Assembly (NCBI GenBank): GCA_018266075.1
Contig: JAFEBB010000035.1
Span: 1-64,000 of the forward strand
From: Deltaproteobacteria bacterium
Lineage (GTDB): Bacteria; Myxococcota; Myxococcia; Myxococcales; SZAS-1
DNA length: 64,000 nt
Direction of reading: 5' to 3'
Part shown: in pieces, positions 9,245 to 16,900 of the stretch
How the letters are laid out: each line of letters opens with the position of its first letter
How positions within the stretch are numbered: the stretch's first letter is position 1
Made by a program: the position numbers and the translations under genes
The notes under the pieces: model-generated
Seen by the model: the letters and a program-made list of their open reading frames with translations, nothing else
What the model was told of the DNA's origin: nothing
Database searches by the model: none

Positions 9245-9538
9245 CTAATGCCGCGCCGGCCGCGTCACCGTGGCCACGACCAGCAGGTCCGGGTCGACGA
9301 TGACCTGGTTCGTCTTGCGCAGTCGGTACTCGCCTGGCCGCGCCGGCTGCAGCATCTCTGGCGCCGGCGGCAGCTCGTACGTCGAGCCGTCCTGCAGGCG
9401 CAGCGTGATTCCGCGCGAATCCGACCGTTCGATGGTCCCGAAGAGCTGCTCGCGATCGAGCAACGTGCCGTCCCAATCGCGGAACGTGAGCCCCACGAGC
9501 ACCGTCCGACCAATGAGGCGATCCGACAGGTCGACCAC
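9245..9538 (-). CDS. Conserved small hypothetical protein
   Basis: 97 aa. The GTG at 9538 was chosen because GGAGG lies five bases upstream; a longer version from the ATG at 9658 would overlap the divergent gene's start and add basic, non-conserved sequence. The body (LSDRLIGRTVLVGLTFRDWDG..., LFGTIERSDSRGITLRLQDG, LQPARPGEYRLRKTNQVIVDPDLL) looks like a small beta-rich domain found in several proteobacteria. Function unknown. Confidence 0.65.
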   Translation of the reverse strand: MVDLSDRLIGRTVLVGLTFRDWDGTLLDREQLFGTIERSDSRGITLRLQDGSTYELPPAPEMLQPARPGEYRLRKTNQVIVDPDLLVVATVTRPARH

Positions 9539-9656
9539 GCGTCCCTCCGGCCCAGCCTGACGCCCGCCCAAACCCGGACCTGACGCGCCCAAAGGGATAC
9601 TGATATCAGCATCTTTGAGGCGACGCCGCGGCGGCCTCTTGGCTACACTGCGCGCC

Positions 9657-10226
9657 ATGCTCACCCGTCGCAGCGCCTTGAAGCTGGGCTTCTTCGGCTC
9701 GGGATTGGTCTTCGTGGGCGGCGGCCTGGCGCTGAACGCGCGCGCGTCGAAGCTCCAGAAGCCCGCAAGGCCGCTCCTGGTCCTCACCGAGCAGGAGTTC
9801 TCGATCGTCGCGGCCATGGCCGATCGCATCGTGCCCGGAAATGGCGCCTTCCTGCCGCCCGAGAAGCTCGAGGTCGCGCACCGCGTGGACGCCCTGTTCG
9901 CGCGGCTGCAGCCCGGCCTCGCGAAGGACCTGTCGCGGCTGCTGCACCTCTTCGAGAGCGGCGTCGCCAACTTCCTCTTCGACGGACGCGGCCAGACGTT
10001 CACGCAGATGTCGGCCGAGGACCAGGACGCTGCACTTCGCGACTGGCAGCGCTCGCGGCTCTCTCCGCGGCGCGCGATCTACAAGGCGCTTCGAGGCGTC
10101 ATCGCCGCCTCGTACTTCGGCGTCCAGGAACTCGATGCGGCCGTCGGCTATCCCGGCCCGCCGTCGAGCGCCGACCAGCCGCTGCATCAAGTCGAACCTG
10201 CGACCAGGCTCGGGAGCGGCTCATGA
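9657..10226 (+). CDS. Tat-signal small subunit, gluconate 2-dehydrogenase subunit 3-like
   Basis: 189 aa. The ATG at 9657 gives a twin-arginine signal (TRRSALKLGFFGSGLVFVGGG). The mature part (LTEQEFSIVAAMADRIVPGNG...) resembles subunit 3 of membrane gluconate dehydrogenases, which travels with a GMC-family flavoprotein. The stop overlaps the next gene's ATG by 4 nt, so the two are translationally coupled. A -10 box TACACT (9644-9649) lies 7 nt upstream of the start. The family subunit probably guides its signal-less partner through the Tat pore (family knowledge). Confidence 0.78.
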   Translation: MLTRRSALKLGFFGSGLVFVGGGLALNARASKLQKPARPLLVLTEQEFSIVAAMADRIVPGNGAFLPPEKLEVAHRVDALFARLQPGLAKDLSRLLHLFESGVANFLFDGRGQTFTQMSAEDQDAALRDWQRSRLSPRRAIYKALRGVIAASYFGVQELDAAVGYPGPPSSADQPLHQVEPATRLGSGS

Positions 10227-11761
10227 GCGGCGCCATCTATCCCGGCACGTTGGTCACGAGCGACCTCGAGCTCACCGCCGACGTGTGCATCGTGGGCTCG
10301 GGCCCCGGCGGTTCGGTGCTCGCCTCGCGGCTCTGCGACAAGGGCCTCAAGGTCGTGATGCTCGAGGAAGGCGGCTACCCGACCCGGCGCGGCTACTCCA
10401 GGCGCGAGCCGGAGACGTACCCGATGCTGTACCAGGACCGCGGCGTCCGAGCGACGGCCGACGCCGCGATCACCATCCTCCAAGGCCGCACCGTCGGCGG
10501 CGGCAGCGTGGTGAACTGGACCACCAGCTTCCGAACGCCCAAGGCCACGCTCGACGTCTGGGAGCGCGAGCACGGCGTGCGCGGGATCGATCAGGCGGCG
10601 CTCAATCCGCACTGGGACGCGATCGAGAAGCGGCTCGAGATCCACCAGCAGCCCGAGTGGGGAGTGAACGCCAACAACGGCGTGCTCCTCCGCGGCGCCA
10701 AAGCCCTGGGCCTCGACGCGCAGCGCACCTTCCGCAACACCAGCGTGCGCTGCGTGAACAGCGGCTACTGCAGCTTCGGCTGTCCGAACGACGGCAAGAA
10801 CGACATGACCCTCACCTTCATCCCCGACGCGGTGGCCAAGGGGCTGGAGGTCTACGCCGACGTCCGCGCCGAGCGGATCGAGCTCGAGGGCCGCAAGGTC
10901 GCGCGCGTGGTGGCCAGCGTGATCGACCGCAACAACGGTCGTCCCACGGGCGCGAAGCTCACCGTGAAGCCCAAGGTGCTCGCCGTCTCCTGCGGCGCCA
11001 TCAACTCGCCCAATCTCTTGCTGCGCTCGGGCATCGACAACGCGGGCCGCACCGGCAAGCGGACGTTCCTGCATCCGGTGATCTTGATGGCCTCGGAGTT
11101 CGAGCAGCGCATCGACGGCTGGTACGGCGCGCCGCAATCGGCCGCGAGCCACCACTTCATCGACCGCGGACCGGGCAAGGTCGGCTTCTTCCTCGAGTCG
11201 GCGCCGATTCACCCCATGCTCGCGGGCTCCGCGTTCCAGGCGTTCGGCACGGAGCTCGAGGACAGGATGTCGAGGATGCCGTACACGAACGTGCTGCTCG
11301 GGCTCACGAAGGACGGCTTCGTCAAAGGCGACGACGGCGGCACGGTGACCGCGCTCGACGACGGCCGGCCCAAGCTCGACTACCCCGTGAACCGGCACCT
11401 CCAGGAGGCGCTCCGCGAGGCCTGCAAGGCGATGGCGCGCGTGCAGTTCGCGGCCGGGGCCAAGCGCGTGGCCACCGCCACCGGCGTGGTGCTCAACTCC
11501 GTGGACGACATCGCCAAGCTCGACGCGCTCTCGTATGGCGCCCTCGACCAGCCGCTCTTCAGCGCTCACCAGATGGGCGGCTGCGCCATGGGCGGCGATC
11601 CGGACACGAGCGTGGTCGACAGCCAGCTCCGCCACCGAGCAGCCGACAACCTCTTCGTGGTCGACGGCTCGGTGTTCCCGACCTCGCTCGGCGTGAATCC
11701 TCAGCTATCGATTTATGGCATCTCCAGCTATGCCTCGACGTTCGTAGGCGCTGCCATCTAG
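10223..11761 (+). CDS. GMC-family FAD oxidoreductase
   Basis: 512 aa. An N-terminal Rossmann FAD site (ADVCIVGSGPGGSVLASRL) is followed by GRTVGGGSVVNWTTS, a Cys-rich insertion (CVNSGYCSFGCPNDGKNDM) and the GMC C-terminal block (HQMGGCAMG...LFVVDGSVFPTSLGVNPQLS). It lacks its own signal peptide and is coupled to the Tat-signal subunit, so it is likely co-exported. The substrate may be an alcohol, sugar acid or sterol; the sequence does not decide. Confidence 0.88.
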   Translation: MSGAIYPGTLVTSDLELTADVCIVGSGPGGSVLASRLCDKGLKVVMLEEGGYPTRRGYSRREPETYPMLYQDRGVRATADAAITILQGRTVGGGSVVNWTTSFRTPKATLDVWEREHGVRGIDQAALNPHWDAIEKRLEIHQQPEWGVNANNGVLLRGAKALGLDAQRTFRNTSVRCVNSGYCSFGCPNDGKNDMTLTFIPDAVAKGLEVYADVRAERIELEGRKVARVVASVIDRNNGRPTGAKLTVKPKVLAVSCGAINSPNLLLRSGIDNAGRTGKRTFLHPVILMASEFEQRIDGWYGAPQSAASHHFIDRGPGKVGFFLESAPIHPMLAGSAFQAFGTELEDRMSRMPYTNVLLGLTKDGFVKGDDGGTVTALDDGRPKLDYPVNRHLQEALREACKAMARVQFAAGAKRVATATGVVLNSVDDIAKLDALSYGALDQPLFSAHQMGGCAMGGDPDTSVVDSQLRHRAADNLFVVDGSVFPTSLGVNPQLSIYGISSYASTFVGAAI

Positions 11762-11770
11762 ACTCGGCCC

Positions 11771-12685
11771 GTGTACAAGCTCCGCGTCCCCATCCTGCTC
11801 GCTGGAATCGTGCTCGGCGTGGCGTTCTTCTCGCCGGCCTGCACCCCGTCGGACAACTCGCCCGACGCGGGCGGCACGATCATCGGCACCATCGACACCC
11901 ACGGCGGCACCGCCACCAACGACCAGGGCGTGATCATCTTCGTGCCCTCTGGCGCGCTCGCGCCGGGCGACTCGGTGACCTTCACGATTGATCCCGATCC
12001 GAGCGCGCCCGTTCCCTCGGGCACCACGCCGGTGGGCACGACGTGGCGCATCGGGCCCGCGGACAAGGTCTTCCGGAAGCCCATCACCATCGCCCTGCCC
12101 GTCGACGCCAACAAGCTCGGCACGCAGAACACCGCCGACGTGGCCATCTACGAGGGCCAGCCGCCGACCACGAACTTCGGCCCGATCGTGACCTCGCCGT
12201 ACGCCGACGGCACGCGCGTGAGCTGCAGCACCACCACGCTCGGCGACTTCGTGCCCGTCTTTGGCCCGTTCGCGGATGCAGGCGGCCTGGGCGCGTCGAG
12301 CGGCTCGAGCGGTTCGTCGGGCTCGAGCACCACCACGGCCACGTCCACCACCACCGGCACGAGCACGACGACCACCACCACGACTTCGACGAGCGCGACC
12401 ACCAACACGTCGACCACGGGCACGGGAACCAGCACGAGCGGCTCGGGTTCGGGCTCGACGACCACGTCGACCACTGCGGGCTCGTCCTCGTCGACGACGG
12501 CGTCGAGCTCGTCGAGCAGCACGACGGCCACGTCGTCGAGCTCGTCGTCGGCAGCGAGCACCACGGCAGCGGCCTCGAGCAGCAGCGGCTCCGGCTCGAC
12601 CACGAGCGGCACCACCGCCGCGGCGAGCAGCGACTCCGGCTCGACGGGCGGCACCACGACCGCCGGCAGCGGCAGCACGAACTAG
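11771..12685 (+). CDS. Lipoprotein with ZU5-like module and Ser/Thr-rich tail
   Basis: 304 aa, GTG start. The lipobox is in VAFFSPAC. Residues ~35-150 (GGTIIGTIDTHGGTATNDQGV, IFVPSGALAPGDSVTFTI) resemble ZU5/YD-associated beta modules, also present in the lipoprotein at 49452. The last ~130 residues are almost only Ser, Thr, Gly and Ala, a stalk-like tail possibly glycosylated (inference). A TAGACT box (11759-11764) lies 6 nt before the start. Likely surface-exposed; function unknown. Confidence 0.75.
   Translation: MYKLRVPILLAGIVLGVAFFSPACTPSDNSPDAGGTIIGTIDTHGGTATNDQGVIIFVPSGALAPGDSVTFTIDPDPSAPVPSGTTPVGTTWRIGPADKVFRKPITIALPVDANKLGTQNTADVAIYEGQPPTTNFGPIVTSPYADGTRVSCSTTTLGDFVPVFGPFADAGGLGASSGSSGSSGSSTTTATSTTTGTSTTTTTTTSTSATTNTSTTGTGTSTSGSGSGSTTTSTTAGSSSSTTASSSSSSTTATSSSSSSAASTTAAASSSSGSGSTTSGTTAAASSDSGSTGGTTTAGSGSTN
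12297..12682 (+). repeat. Low-complexity Ser/Thr/Gly codon tract
   Basis: Repeated AGC, TCG, ACC and ACG triplets encode the Ser/Thr-rich tail of the preceding lipoprotein. Its strong codon periodicity explains the long Val-rich open frame on the other strand. Confidence 0.85.
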
Positions 12686-12690
12686 GTTCG

Positions 12691-14412
12691 TTATCCGCGC
12701 ATCGCGTTCAGCGCGACGCCCGGGAGCTTCAGCCAGCTCCCGTTGCGCTCCAGCTGCACCAGCCGCTTGCCCACCTCGTTCGCGGTCTTGTGGCCCGGGA
12801 ACCAGAGCGGCTTGGGGAACTGCGTGATCGGCGCGCGGGCCACGCACTTCTCGATGTCCTCGATCATGAACGAGTTGTGCACCCAGCCGCGGCCGCTCTG
12901 GATGTCGGTGAGCGGCGAGCCCGGCGCCCCGCCCCACGGCGCGCTGCCCAGCGCGAAGATGCTCGCCGGCCAGAGGTTCACGCCAATCGCGCCGTAGCGC
13001 AGATCCTCGAGCGCCTGATCGAGCGCGGCCTGCACCGCCGGGTTCTTCAGCGTGCGCGGGTGGATGATGATCGTGGCGTTGAGCGTGCCCCAGACGCGCT
13101 GGTTCACGAAGTTGACGGCTTCCTGAAGGAACGTGACGGGATCGTCGCTGCCGATGGCGGTCTCCGAGAGGATCGAGCAGAACGGCTCCTCGCGGAAGAT
13201 GACGTCGTCGGCCTTGCTGGCGTCGACGTCGGGGATGAGCGTCCAAGGCAGCTCGCCTTCCTTGGGCTCGCCGATCTTCACCAGCTTCTCGCGGCCCTCG
13301 GTGAAGTGCGCCCAGCGGTCGGCGGCGCCCGGGTAGTACGCCTTGCGCAGCGGCGCGCCCCGCAGGCTCTGCTCGATGCCCGCCATCAGCGGCTGCCGCT
13401 CGCTCCAGCCCTTGGGCTGCACGAGCAGCTTGGCCGCGTTGCAGTTGAAGCTGCCGTTGTTGGTCACCGCGCCCGCGATGTTGGCGGCCTGGAAGTCGAG
13501 CTCGGCCTTCGAGTACGGCCCGGGCACCACGATCACCGGCGACACGTTGCCCAGCTCGCTGGTGATCTCCTTCTTCAGCAAGGGCTCGTTGCGCGCCATA
13601 CGCTGCGCGCGATCCGGGCCGGGCGGGCCCCAGACCATCGCGTCATGGGTCTTGTCGGAGCCGGTGATGTGGATTTCGTCCACGGCTGCATGCTCGACGA
13701 GGTACTTGCCGACCTCCGCGCCGCCGTAGCAGACCGCGAGGTAGCCCTTATCGATGAGCGTCTTGAAGGCGCGCTCGAGCAGCGGGCCCACGTACGCGTT
13801 CACCGGGTTCATCTTCAGGATGCAGACCTTGCCCTCGAGGAAGAGCTTGCTGGCGAGATCCGTGGGCGGGATCGACGAGACGTTCCCTGCGCCGAGGATG
13901 AGGCTCACTTTGCCGGTGTGGTCGGGCCGCTTGTAGAAGCTGGCCTGGCGCTCGCGCATCTGGCCCGCGGTCACGCCGGGCTTGAGGAAGACCTCGGCGG
14001 TGATGCCCGCGAAGAGCATCTTGTCCAGGCCGCTCGCGGGGAAGACCTGCACGGCGAGCGCGCCGTTCGGACGATGCCGGATCCACGCGTCGGGAATCTC
14101 CGGCTGCCCGCGCGACGCGATCTGCCCGAGCGACTCCTCCAGCAAGCGGAAGTTGCGCACGGTGATGAACGGCCCGGCGAGCCACTCTTCGCCTGCCAGC
14201 GGGCCATTCACGTCGATGCCCTTGTAGTCGCACGCCTTGCGAACCCACTCGTCGGCGACGGCGACCACGCCCTCCTTCATCTCACGCAGCAGCGCCTGCC
14301 GCTCGCGCACCGAGAGCCTGGCGTAGGGCCCGGCCTGCTCCTTGAGCCGCGCGAGCTGCTTGTCGAGCTCGGCGAACTGCGTGGGCTGCGGAATCGAGAC
14401 GGCGGCGACCAT
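12691..14412 (-). CDS. Aldehyde dehydrogenase superfamily protein
   Basis: 573 aa from the ATG at 14412; 40 more codons are open upstream but look non-coding. The NAD(P)-dependent aldehyde dehydrogenase fold is indicated by SLILGAGNVSSIPPTD (cofactor region), ITSELGNVSPVIVV (general-base Glu region), NNGSFNCNA (candidate catalytic Cys) and EEPFCSIL near the C-terminus. It is longer and more divergent than classical ~490-aa members and the usual G-Q-x-C is G-S-F-N-C, so the substrate is unknown. Confidence 0.85.
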   Translation of the reverse strand: MVAAVSIPQPTQFAELDKQLARLKEQAGPYARLSVRERQALLREMKEGVVAVADEWVRKACDYKGIDVNGPLAGEEWLAGPFITVRNFRLLEESLGQIASRGQPEIPDAWIRHRPNGALAVQVFPASGLDKMLFAGITAEVFLKPGVTAGQMRERQASFYKRPDHTGKVSLILGAGNVSSIPPTDLASKLFLEGKVCILKMNPVNAYVGPLLERAFKTLIDKGYLAVCYGGAEVGKYLVEHAAVDEIHITGSDKTHDAMVWGPPGPDRAQRMARNEPLLKKEITSELGNVSPVIVVPGPYSKAELDFQAANIAGAVTNNGSFNCNAAKLLVQPKGWSERQPLMAGIEQSLRGAPLRKAYYPGAADRWAHFTEGREKLVKIGEPKEGELPWTLIPDVDASKADDVIFREEPFCSILSETAIGSDDPVTFLQEAVNFVNQRVWGTLNATIIIHPRTLKNPAVQAALDQALEDLRYGAIGVNLWPASIFALGSAPWGGAPGSPLTDIQSGRGWVHNSFMIEDIEKCVARAPITQFPKPLWFPGHKTANEVGKRLVQLERNGSWLKLPGVALNAMRG

Positions 14413-14596
14413 GTGGAATCTCCCCGTGACACTGGACGCGTGCCACTGGACGCGGTTCCCATAACGAAACCCGCGGCTTGGCGTCCAGTCGGCACAAGCC
14501 AAAAGCGTTGGCCGGTCCGCTCTCCTGTTCACCGAGAATTCGCTAGGCTCGTTGCCCGTCGGACGGGTTTGGCCGGGGTTTCACGGAGGCATCTTC

Positions 14597-15196
14597 ATGC
14601 GTGGGCTTCGTTTCGTGCAGATGGCGGCGTTGGCGGCGTTTCTCCTCGGCGGCGCGGGCAAGGCGCACGCCATCATCCACCTCGAGCTCGAGGGCGGCGG
14701 CGGGCTCTCTTTGCGCGGCCCCGAAGCGCCGATGGCCAGCGCGCGCGTGGGTTTGAATCTGTTGAGCCTGCTCGATGTCGGCCTGCGCGGCGAGTACATC
14801 TTCGGCCAGGCGCCCACGACCTGCACCGACATCGCGACGTGCCCGAACTCGAGCCGCGGCTACCAGGGCTGGGCGGCGTTTCCCGAGATTCGGTTGAAGA
14901 CGCCGACGCCGATCGTCCAGGGCGATCTCGCGCTCGGCGGCGGACTTGGCTACCTGAAGGGCATCAACATCAGCGGCGCCACGTACAACGGCAACGGTGC
15001 CGCGAAGCCTTACGGCCAGGCCGGCGTGGGCGTGCGGCTCAACATCCCGACGACGGACGTGTACATCCGCGCCGAAGGCTCGATCGCGTTCTGGTCCAAC
15101 GTGACCGGCCCCGACATCGGCAATGGGCTCAACCCCGGCATCCTGCCCGTGTGGCAGGTGATGGCGTTCGTGGGCTACACGGGCATCGGGTTCTAG
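14597..15196 (+). CDS. Putative outer-membrane beta-barrel protein
   Basis: 199 aa from the ATG at 14597, which starts a good signal peptide (MRGLRFVQMAALAAFLLGGA). The rest is Gly- and aromatic-rich with alternating polarity (GLSLRG, LALGGGLGYLKG, GQAGVGVRLNIP) and ends FVGYTGIGF; the terminal Phe is typical of barrels recognised by the Bam machinery. A CTDIATCPN cysteine pair may form a loop disulfide. Confidence 0.65.
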   Translation: MRGLRFVQMAALAAFLLGGAGKAHAIIHLELEGGGGLSLRGPEAPMASARVGLNLLSLLDVGLRGEYIFGQAPTTCTDIATCPNSSRGYQGWAAFPEIRLKTPTPIVQGDLALGGGLGYLKGINISGATYNGNGAAKPYGQAGVGVRLNIPTTDVYIRAEGSIAFWSNVTGPDIGNGLNPGILPVWQVMAFVGYTGIGF

Positions 15197-15238
15197 TTGC
15201 GCCTCACACGACTGGCGCGGCTTCGACGAGATTTCGCT

Positions 15239-15673
15239 CTAACCCCGCCGTGCGCGGATGCGCTCGTAGGCGTCGTTGATGCGTCGCATCTGGGCCGCGT
15301 CACCGCCGCGATCCGGGTGATGCGCCAGCGCCAGCTCGCGATACCGCTCGCGCACCTGCTCCGGTGACGCGTTCGCGCCGAGCCCAAGCACTGCGTTCGG
15401 ATCCTCGCGATCGAGCCGCGCCATCCACGACTCGAGGCGCTCCTTGATCTGCTCGAAGCTCGGCTCGGGCCGCGGCGCCGGACGCGCGTAGCGCACGCCC
15501 GCATGCCGCCGCACGACGTCGTGCGCGTACATGCTGCTCTGCCAGCGGCCGCACCTGGAGCAGCAGAAATAGCGAACCGGGCTCTCGCTCCGGGCCTGCG
15601 CGGGCATGGGTACGCCGCAGTGGGTGCACTCGAGCAGCTCCGCGTTCGGCAGCGGCTGATGTTGCGCAATCAT
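15239..15673 (-). CDS. Zinc-ribbon DnaJ-domain protein
   Basis: 144 aa. The N-terminal half has a zinc ribbon (CTHCGVPMPA...YFCCSRCGRW). The C-terminal half is a J-domain with the HPD tripeptide (ALAHHPDRGGDAAQMRRINDAYERI), here at the very C-terminus. J-domains stimulate Hsp70 ATPase. The start overlaps the end of the upstream XRE gene by 4 nt, so both are co-translated. Client unknown. Confidence 0.85.
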   Translation of the reverse strand: MIAQHQPLPNAELLECTHCGVPMPAQARSESPVRYFCCSRCGRWQSSMYAHDVVRRHAGVRYARPAPRPEPSFEQIKERLESWMARLDREDPNAVLGLGANASPEQVRERYRELALAHHPDRGGDAAQMRRINDAYERIRARRG

Positions 15674-15900
15674 GGCTGCACCTCCGCCGTCGCCTCGCTC
15701 GGCCGGTACTCGAGCAGCTCGCCGAGCGAGCAGTTGAAGTAGGCGCAGAGCCGGGTGAGCACGTCGGCGTCGTAGCGGGCCATGCGGTTGTCGGCCAGCA
15801 GCGCCAGGGTGCGGCGGTTGATGCCCGTCTCCTCGGAGACCCGGGCCACGAAGCGGATGCCGCGCCGGGCCATGAGCTCGAGCAGCCTGCAGTGGATCAC
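15670..15900 (-). CDS. XRE/Cro-type helix-turn-helix regulator
   Basis: 76 aa from the GTG at 15900, which has a purine-rich GAGAGGGAA just upstream; an ATG at 15954 would add 18 residues not typical of the family. Compact HTH of the 'CRLxELM' type: CRLLELMARRGIRFVARVSEETGINRRTLALLADNR, followed by YFNCSLGELLEY. It is coupled by a 4-nt overlap to the DnaJ-like gene. An inverted repeat lies 60 nt upstream and could be its operator. Confidence 0.82.
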   Translation of the reverse strand: MIHCRLLELMARRGIRFVARVSEETGINRRTLALLADNRMARYDADVLTRLCAYFNCSLGELLEYRPSEATAEVQP

Positions 15901-15960
15901 GTTCCCTCTCCCATAATGCGCGTCCAGGTGCGCCTGATGTGCTTGTAGGGTCACATTTTG

Positions 15961-15984
15961 GGTCGGTCAATTTTTCGACCGATC
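15961..15984. promoter_or_regulatory. Inverted repeat, possible operator
   Basis: GGTCGGTC (15961-15968) and GACCGATC (15977-15984) are complementary at 7 of 8 positions around an AT-rich centre. It sits between the divergent XRE and aminotransferase genes, a natural site for XRE autoregulation. Confidence 0.35.
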
Positions 15985-16005
15985 TTGGCAAGCGAGCAGC
16001 CGGCG

Positions 16006-16034
16006 TTGACCCTGCGCGCCCCGACAACTAGCGT
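16006..16034 (+). promoter_or_regulatory. Candidate leaderless promoter of the aminotransferase operon
   Basis: TTGACC (16006-16011), 17-nt spacer, TAGCGT (16029-16034), then 8 nt to the ATG at 16043. Confidence 0.45.
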
Positions 16035-16042
16035 CCGCGGGC

Positions 16043-16900
16043 ATGGGAGCCCTGGTGAACCTGAATGGCGCGCTGGTGCCGCCCGACCGCGCGTTCATCT
16101 CCATCTTCGACCGCGGCTTCCTCTACGGCGACTCGATCTACGAGGTCTGCCGCACCTACCGGGGCAAGCTCTTCGAACTGCAGGCGCACCTGGATCGACT
16201 GCAGGCTTCCGCGGATCGCATCGGGCTCGAGCTGCCCATGCCCATCGCGGGCTTGGGACGGCAGATGGCACACACGCTGGAGATGGCCGAGCTGCCGGGC
16301 GAGGCGTACGTGCGGCTCATCGTCACGCGGGGATCGGGCGAGATCTCGCTCGATCCGAACGCGGCCGTGGATCCTGCGTTCGTGATCATCGCCAAGCCGC
16401 TCACGCCCTACCCGCCCGAGCTGCTCGAGAAGGGCTGCAAGGTGGCGGTGGTGGGTGTGCGTCGAAATCCGCGGCAAGCGCTCGATCCCGCGGCCAAGAC
16501 GGGCAACTACCTGAACAGCGTGCTGGCGATGGGTGAAGCGAAGAAGGCCGGCGCGCACGAGGCGATCCTGCTGGGCATCGACGGCGGCGTGACCGAGGGC
16601 GCGTCGTCGAACGTGTTCCTGGTGCAGCGCGGGACGCTCGTCACGCCCGCGCTCGAGGTGGGGATTCTCGCGGGCGTCACGCGGCGCATCGTGTTGGAGC
16701 TGGCGCGCGAGTTGAAGATTCCCGTACAGGAGCGGCGCGTGGAGCCGGCGGAGCTCGAGAACGCGGACGAAGCGTTCCTGGCGTCATCGATTCGCGAGGT
16801 GATGCCCATCGCGCGCGTCGACGACAAGGTTCTCGCGGCGCCCGGGCCGCTCACGACGAAGCTTCGCAACGCCTTCCGCGCGCTCACGGAGAAGGCGTGA
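16043..16900 (+). CDS. Class IV PLP aminotransferase (branched-chain or D-amino-acid type)
   Basis: 285 aa. The fold-type IV signature is clear: NGALVPPDRAFISIFDRGFLYGDSIYEVCRTY at the start, PLP-binding Lys in AAKTGNYLNSVLA, and the glycine-rich EGASSNVFLV plus ILAGVTRRIVLELA blocks. It is a PLP enzyme transferring amino groups between an amino acid and 2-oxoglutarate; IlvE, D-amino-acid transaminase and 4-amino-4-deoxychorismate lyase share this fold and cannot be separated here. It overlaps the next gene (GTGA). Confidence 0.88.
   Translation: MGALVNLNGALVPPDRAFISIFDRGFLYGDSIYEVCRTYRGKLFELQAHLDRLQASADRIGLELPMPIAGLGRQMAHTLEMAELPGEAYVRLIVTRGSGEISLDPNAAVDPAFVIIAKPLTPYPPELLEKGCKVAVVGVRRNPRQALDPAAKTGNYLNSVLAMGEAKKAGAHEAILLGIDGGVTEGASSNVFLVQRGTLVTPALEVGILAGVTRRIVLELARELKIPVQERRVEPAELENADEAFLASSIREVMPIARVDDKVLAAPGPLTTKLRNAFRALTEKA

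Noticed and set aside
12148-12678. Val-rich frame opposite the Ser/Thr tail
   Set aside because: It is the reverse of the AGC/ACC codon tract of the lipoprotein, not a gene.
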